DNA of 64,000 bases from positions 1-64,000 of the forward strand of contig CAWBNY010000001.1 of NCBI GenBank assembly GCA_963790325.1, in the 5' to 3' direction. The DNA is from JAXDMK01 sp963790325 (GTDB lineage: Bacteria > Actinomycetota > Acidimicrobiia > Acidimicrobiales > AC-14). The notes beneath the pieces were generated by a model. It made no database searches and was not told the origin of the DNA. It saw nothing but the letters and a program-made list of their open reading frames with translations. Below, one piece after another: positions 63,079-64,000 of the stretch. Within the stretch, counting starts at the first letter, position 1. Each line of letters opens with the position of its first letter. The position numbers were made by a program, and so were the translations under genes.

Positions 63079-63119
63079 ATATCCACAGGCCCCGACCTGG
63101 GCTTTTTGCGATTTGCCCC

Positions 63120-63149
63120 TTGTGGACCGTCGGAAGGCGGCGGTACGGT
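63120..63149 (+). promoter_or_regulatory. Promoter of the whiB gene
   Basis: TTGTGG (63120-63125) and TACGGT (63144-63149) are separated by 18 bp. They would start transcription about 20 nt before the GTG at 63178, leaving room for the visible ribosome binding site. Confidence 0.55.
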
Positions 63150-63177
63150 AGCAGGCTGAGGGGAGAAGGGGAGGCGG

Positions 63178-63447
63178 GTGAAGCCGCAACGGGTTGGCGA
63201 GCTGTGGCAGCAACGAGCGGCCTGCAAAGGCCCTCAGTCGGCGGTGTTCTTTCCGCCGTCGCACGTGGAACGCAAAGAGGAGCGTGAGGCCCGCGAAGAG
63301 CGGGCCAAGTCGATCTGCGCCATATGCCCGGTGCGGGCCGCGTGCCTCGACTACGCGATGTCGATCCACGAGCCCCACGGCATCTGGGGCGGCCTCAACG
63401 AGGTCGAACGCAAGCAACTCTTGACGAGCACCTCCCGCGCCGGCTGA
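63178..63447 (+). CDS. whiB: WhiB-family iron-sulfur regulator
   Basis: The 89-residue WhiB protein has the four cluster ligands Cys16, Cys47, Cys50 and Cys56 (CxxCxxxxxC: CAICPVRAAC), then the turn GIWGGLNEVERK and a short basic end. The 4Fe-4S cluster senses redox or nitric oxide, and the protein binds sigma factor region 4. GTG 63178 has GGGGAGG upstream. Proximity to paired ArsA ATPases suggests a WhiB4-like member. Subgroup assignment is inferred from synteny. Confidence 0.94.
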   Translation: MKPQRVGELWQQRAACKGPQSAVFFPPSHVERKEEREAREERAKSICAICPVRAACLDYAMSIHEPHGIWGGLNEVERKQLLTSTSRAG

Positions 63448-63531
63448 TCCTCGGGGGGGCACGCCCCCTCGGCGATGGTGCCAGGTGCGCCTTCGGCCGC
63501 GAGTCGACCCACCGACCGTCCGGGCGTGGGA

Positions 63532-64000
63532 CTACTGGGGTTTCGGCAACCTCGGACCGCCGATGCGGACGTCCCCCCGCCGGCGGGTGACGCCGGTGGC
63601 GTCGAGGTGGGCGAGGAGGGGGAGGGCGTGGCGGCGGGTCGTACCGAGGACGTCTCGCACCTGGGCCACGGTGAGGCCGTCGGGTCGGTGCACGAGCGCG
63701 GCGGCCAGTCGACGGGCGGCCTCGGCCAGCGCCGCGGGGGCGAAGTAGGCCCCGTCCCGCTCGACCACCAGCCCCCGGCGGACGAGCTCCGACAGCTCGG
63801 CCCGGTCGACGCCGACCGGCTCCGGCGGTGAGAAGGGGGCCGCCTCCAGGGCGGCGACGTACGGGTGCCCGGCCAGCGGGTCGGCGGCGGCGCCCGCTCG
63901 GGCCCGGCCGCCGTCCACCACCAACCCCTCCAGGCGGGCCAGCACCGCCCGCCGGCGCTCGTCGAGGGCGGCCACGTCGAGGCCGAGGGGTCCTGCCCTC
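63532..64000 (-). CDS. selB: Selenocysteine-specific elongation factor SelB, C-terminal part (cut by window)
   Basis: The open frame enters from beyond 64000 and ends at 63532. The last 156 residues contain winged-helix repeats. The final one (GLTVAQVRDVLGTTRRHAL, PLLAHLDATGVTRRRGDVRI) is the SelB domain that grips the SECIS hairpin of selenoprotein mRNAs. A middle wing reads ELSELVRRGLVVERDGAYF. It implies selenocysteine insertion in this organism. selA and tRNA-Sec would be expected just outside the window. Confidence 0.88.
   Translation of the reverse strand, partial: RAGPLGLDVAALDERRRAVLARLEGLVVDGGRARAGAAADPLAGHPYVAALEAAPFSPPEPVGVDRAELSELVRRGLVVERDGAYFAPAALAEAARRLAAALVHRPDGLTVAQVRDVLGTTRRHALPLLAHLDATGVTRRRGDVRIGGPRLPKPQ

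Noticed and set aside
63449..63473. G-run/C-run hairpin between whiB and selB
   Set aside because: Only about 5 clean base pairs and homopolymeric G/C runs, so chance pairing is likely.

Overview
The window is one contiguous stretch of very GC-rich bacterial chromosome. Several features point to an actinobacterium (Actinomycetota): a WhiB protein (63178-63447), clpS followed by a DUF2017 gene, paired ArsA-type ATPases near whiB, an Rpf-type cell-wall protein, propionyl-CoA-carboxylase-type accB with a tiny epsilon-like gene, and a small SRP RNA just ahead of dnaX. A distant actinobacterial class such as Acidimicrobiia would fit, but that placement is inference. Many genes have no ribosome binding site and instead carry TANNNT 6-10 nt before the start codon, so leaderless transcription seems the normal mode of expression here.

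Layout. 1-2.8 kb: two tRNAs, a large membrane protein and a divergent MerR regulator with a cluster of ACATCG/CGATGT boxes between them. 2.8-7 kb: a disordered protein, a DUF5995 protein and a complete polar amino-acid ABC importer operon. 7-16 kb: secreted M28 aminopeptidase, tRNA-Glu, an S51-like protein with a CysRS-like tail, alpha/beta hydrolase, plsY, DegV, Fur/Zur, DUF2017-clpS, heme A synthase, small membrane proteins. 16-24.6 kb: ABC exporter, SnoaL and DUF2461 proteins, a cyclooxygenase-like heme protein, a TauE-type permease and a large secreted Calx-beta protein. 25-31 kb: tRNA-Ser / tadA / tRNA-Ser, SRP RNA, dnaX-ybaB-recR, a membrane glycosyltransferase, a glyoxalase and a flap-type exonuclease. 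31-38 kb: acyl-CoA carboxylase, SET protein, S51 hydrolase, two cyclophilins and the lysC-asd pair. lysC is preceded by a 14-bp tandem repeat that encodes three chained mini-ORFs.

38-55 kb: a double-cupredoxin lipoprotein with a divergent His-tailed protein, two divergent ABC-F ATPases, an Rpf gene with a long structured leader, a solo HsdR-N protein, a flavin disulfide reductase, an S9 peptidase, purU, an ECF42-type sigma factor with its YCII partner, DoxX, and an AhpD-like/radical-SAM pair. 55.2-58.7 kb is an accessory patch beside tRNA-Pro. It contains pieces of a Fic/DOC protein, a PIN toxin with antitoxin, a tyrosine recombinase and a transposase, followed by a sphingomyelinase-like gene whose base composition is less GC-biased. 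58.8-64 kb returns to core genes: a receiver protein, a STAS protein, two ArsA-type ATPases, NfeD, WhiB, and the C-terminus of SelB, which implies selenocysteine use.

The most unusual signal is the lysC leader (35350-35418). Three 5-codon ORFs each overlap the next start by ATGA and end in Thr, Thr and Lys before the aspartokinase start. Thr and Lys are the end products that classically control this pathway.
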